This document shows positions 49,109 through 50,788 of a DNA stretch of 50,788 bases, piece after piece. The stretch's first letter is position 1. Each line of letters starts with the position of its first letter. Source of the DNA: Planktomarina sp. (GTDB taxonomy: Bacteria > Pseudomonadota > Alphaproteobacteria > Rhodobacterales > Rhodobacteraceae); the NCBI GenBank assembly GCA_020629235.1, contig JAHDDS010000013.1:1-50788 (forward strand), read 5' to 3'. Both the position numbers and the translations under genes were made by a program. The notes beneath the pieces were generated by a model. That model was not told where the DNA came from and ran no database searches. It worked only from the letters and a program-made list of their open reading frames with translations.

Positions 49109-50370
49109 CAGGTCACCTTGATGAAGTGGTGCACCTTGCGACTTTTGGACACTTTGATCACCCCGTCCACCACATCGTCGCCCGACAACACACGGTCATA
49201 GCCTGACACGGCGGCGTCGTTCACCTTGACGGCCCCGCCATCGATCATGCGTTTGCCTTCTTTCTTGGATGGGATCAGGCCCACATCGTGCATGAAATCC
49301 AACAACCGCACGCCGTCCGACAACTGTGCATCAGACATGGTGGTGGACGGCGCGCCGTCATCGTGGCTGCCGCCTTGGAACACGGCGGTGGCGGCCTTGT
49401 GCGCCTCGTCCGCTGCGGCTTGGCCGTGCAACATCGCGGTGGCGGCGTTGGCCAGCATGATCTTGCCGTCGTTCATTTCAGCGCCTTCCAGCGCTTCGAC
49501 CCGGGCGATTTCGTCCAGCGGCAGCGTCGTGAACAGCCGCATAAAGCGCGCCACATCGGCGTCCAACACATTGCGCCAGAACTGCCAGTAATCAAACACC
49601 GGCAGCATGTCCTTGTTCAACCACACCGCGCCTTCCGCCGTTTTGCCCATCTTGCGCCCGTCAGCGGTGGTGATCAGCGGACAGGTCAGCGCGAACATGT
49701 CCGGAAAGCCCGACCGCCGCCCCAGATCCACGCCGGAAATGATGTTCCCCCACTGGTCCGATCCGCCCATTTGCAGCAGGCAATCGTGGTGCTGACGCAA
49801 ATGCAAAAAGTCATGGGCCTGCAGCAGGGTATAGTTGAATTCGATGAAGCTGAATTCTTGTTCCCGCTCCAGGCGCATCTTGGCGGTTTCCAGGGCCAGC
49901 AGGCGATTAACGGAAAACTTCGATCCAATCTCGCGCAAGAAATCGACGTATTTGATGTCCCGCGTCCAATCGTCATTGTCCATCATCACGGCTGGGTTGT
50001 CCCCACCGTCAAAGTCCAAAAACGCCCCAAAGGTCTCCCGCAAAGTGGCCTTGTTGGTGTCCACCGTGTCTTGCGTAATGAACGGCCGGGTTTTGTCCTT
50101 GCCCGATGGATCCCCCACTTTGGTGGTGGCGCCGCCGATCAGGGCAATCACGTTGTGCCCGGTTTGCTGCAACCAATACAGCCGCATGATCTGGATCAGG
50201 TTCCCGATATGAAAACTGGGGGCTGTGCAGTCAAACCCGATGTAGCCTGTGATCGGCCCCGCCGCCATTTTGGCGTCCAGGCCTTCTGGGTCGGAGCACT
50301 GATAATAATACCCACGGTCCACCGCGATCTTCATGAAGTCAGATTTTGGCGTGAAGTCGATGGGGTCCAT
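49108..50370 (-). CDS. tyrS: Tyrosyl-tRNA synthetase
   Basis: The protein has 420 residues from the ATG at 50370; an in-frame extension to 50463 is not conserved-looking. It is a class I synthetase. The HIGH-type motif is FHIGNLIQ and the KMSKS-type motif is GRKMGKTAEGAVW. Tyr-binding residues lie in GYIGFDCTAPS and QMGGSDQWGNI, and a C-terminal S4 RNA-binding domain includes KKEGKRMIDGGAVKVND. It charges tRNA-Tyr. It heads a leftward cluster of small membrane proteins. No T-box is expected or seen. Confidence 0.96.
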   Translation of the reverse strand: MDPIDFTPKSDFMKIAVDRGYYYQCSDPEGLDAKMAAGPITGYIGFDCTAPSFHIGNLIQIMRLYWLQQTGHNVIALIGGATTKVGDPSGKDKTRPFITQDTVDTNKATLRETFGAFLDFDGGDNPAVMMDNDDWTRDIKYVDFLREIGSKFSVNRLLALETAKMRLEREQEFSFIEFNYTLLQAHDFLHLRQHHDCLLQMGGSDQWGNIISGVDLGRRSGFPDMFALTCPLITTADGRKMGKTAEGAVWLNKDMLPVFDYWQFWRNVLDADVARFMRLFTTLPLDEIARVEALEGAEMNDGKIMLANAATAMLHGQAAADEAHKAATAVFQGGSHDDGAPSTTMSDAQLSDGVRLLDFMHDVGLIPSKKEGKRMIDGGAVKVNDAAVSGYDRVLSGDDVVDGVIKVSKSRKVHHFIKVT

Positions 50371-50429
50371 GGCCCGTGTCCCTTTGTGTGTGTCGCGCTG
50401 GATTAACGCGCTTGGCGGGGCTGGGCAAT

Positions 50430-50447
50430 GGTGGGTTGGCACCCACC
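50430..50447. other. Hairpin between tyrS and the VOC gene
   Basis: GGTGGGT (50430-50436) pairs with ACCCACC (50441-50447) across TGGC. It closely resembles the TGGTGGGT/ACCCACCA hairpin at 13118-13136 and may be a copy of a dispersed intergenic repeat. Confidence 0.5.
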
Positions 50448-50471
50448 CTACGGCCCGGTACAAAATTTAAT

Positions 50472-50788
50472 ATGAAACTCGAATTCCACCACATCAACTA
50501 TGCCACCCACGACGTGGACCGCTTGCACGCGTTTTACACAGATGTGCTGGGGCTGGCGGATATTCCGCAGGATCAATTCGTGCGCACCCCTGCCCAAGGC
50601 GACCAAGGCTTTGACGGTGACATCAAGTTTGCCACCGACGGCGTGTCACAACTGCATCTGGCGGAGCGAGACCTGACCGTGGCGTTCAAAAACGGCCAAG
50701 TCATCAACCCCATCGACCGCGGCCACATTGCCTTTCGTACGGATGACCTGGCGGCGGTGTTGAAGGCGTTGGATGCGGCGGGCGTGCC
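50472..50788 (+). CDS. VOC-family (glyoxalase-like) protein, 3' truncated by the window edge
   Basis: The first 105 residues are visible. The N-terminus KLEFHHINYATHDVDRLHAFYTDVLGL is the beta-alpha-beta start of a vicinal oxygen chelate module, with a likely metal-binding His and the FYxDVLGL signature. A second half-module begins with GHIAFRTDDLAAVLKAL. The family includes glyoxalases, dioxygenases and resistance proteins. Residues that would decide between them are incomplete. It is divergent from tyrS with a 101-base gap. Confidence 0.82.
   Translation, partial: MKLEFHHINYATHDVDRLHAFYTDVLGLADIPQDQFVRTPAQGDQGFDGDIKFATDGVSQLHLAERDLTVAFKNGQVINPIDRGHIAFRTDDLAAVLKALDAAGV

Overview
The window looks like a chromosomal stretch from a GC-rich alphaproteobacterium, most likely of the Rhodobacteraceae/Roseobacter group. 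This rests on gene families and layout: UgpC/MalK-type sugar ABC operons with IclR and LacI regulators, a MocR-TSUP pair, a deoC-ALDH16 pair, DUF1523, and a BapA-type adhesin with its own type I secretion genes. No database search was possible, so the placement is inference. I saw no rRNA, tRNA, CRISPR array, insertion sequence or phage gene, and no gene-free stretch longer than 300 bases.

Layout. Positions 1-2615 (+) hold the end of a cupin gene, a MocR-type regulator and a TSUP exporter. Positions 2620-9605 (-) form a sugar ABC operon (ATPase, binding protein, two permeases). It continues into two genes carrying three NTF2/SnoaL-like domains and ends with a LacI regulator; a promoter and a perfect 16-bp palindrome lie at its head. 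Positions 9802-11680 (-) hold an IclR regulator and a second ABC ATPase, closed by a terminator. Divergent from these, 11838-23180 (+) is a long galactoside operon: binding protein, two permeases, GH36 alpha-galactosidase, SDR dehydrogenase, dgoK, dgoA, SMP-30 lactonase, GH42 beta-galactosidase and galM. Positions 23232-25075 (+) are an allA-like gene and a class III aminotransferase.

Positions 25105-39281 are a secretion and surface region. Two divergent RTX proteins with propeller-like regions lie next to a leftward cluster of adhesin, TolC-like lipoprotein, LapB-like ABC transporter and HlyD-type adaptor. Positions 39433-41250 (-) encode a two-component system preceded by a translationally coupled 42-residue ORF. 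Then come rpe (-), and rightward a RraA-like gene, deoC and an ALDH16-type tandem aldehyde dehydrogenase. Positions 46211-50370 (-) run from tyrS through small membrane proteins and conserved hypotheticals to DUF1523. A VOC-family gene runs off the right end.

How the genes fit together. The galactoside operon encodes uptake, hydrolysis of alpha- and beta-galactosides, mutarotation, oxidation to the lactone, lactone opening, KDGal phosphorylation and KDPGal cleavage (the De Ley-Doudoroff route). Only the galactonate dehydratase is absent from the window. This operon has no ATPase of its own, and the IclR-linked ATPase probably supplies it. The neighbouring leftward sugar system probably handles a different substrate whose processing involves the unexplained NTF2-like proteins.
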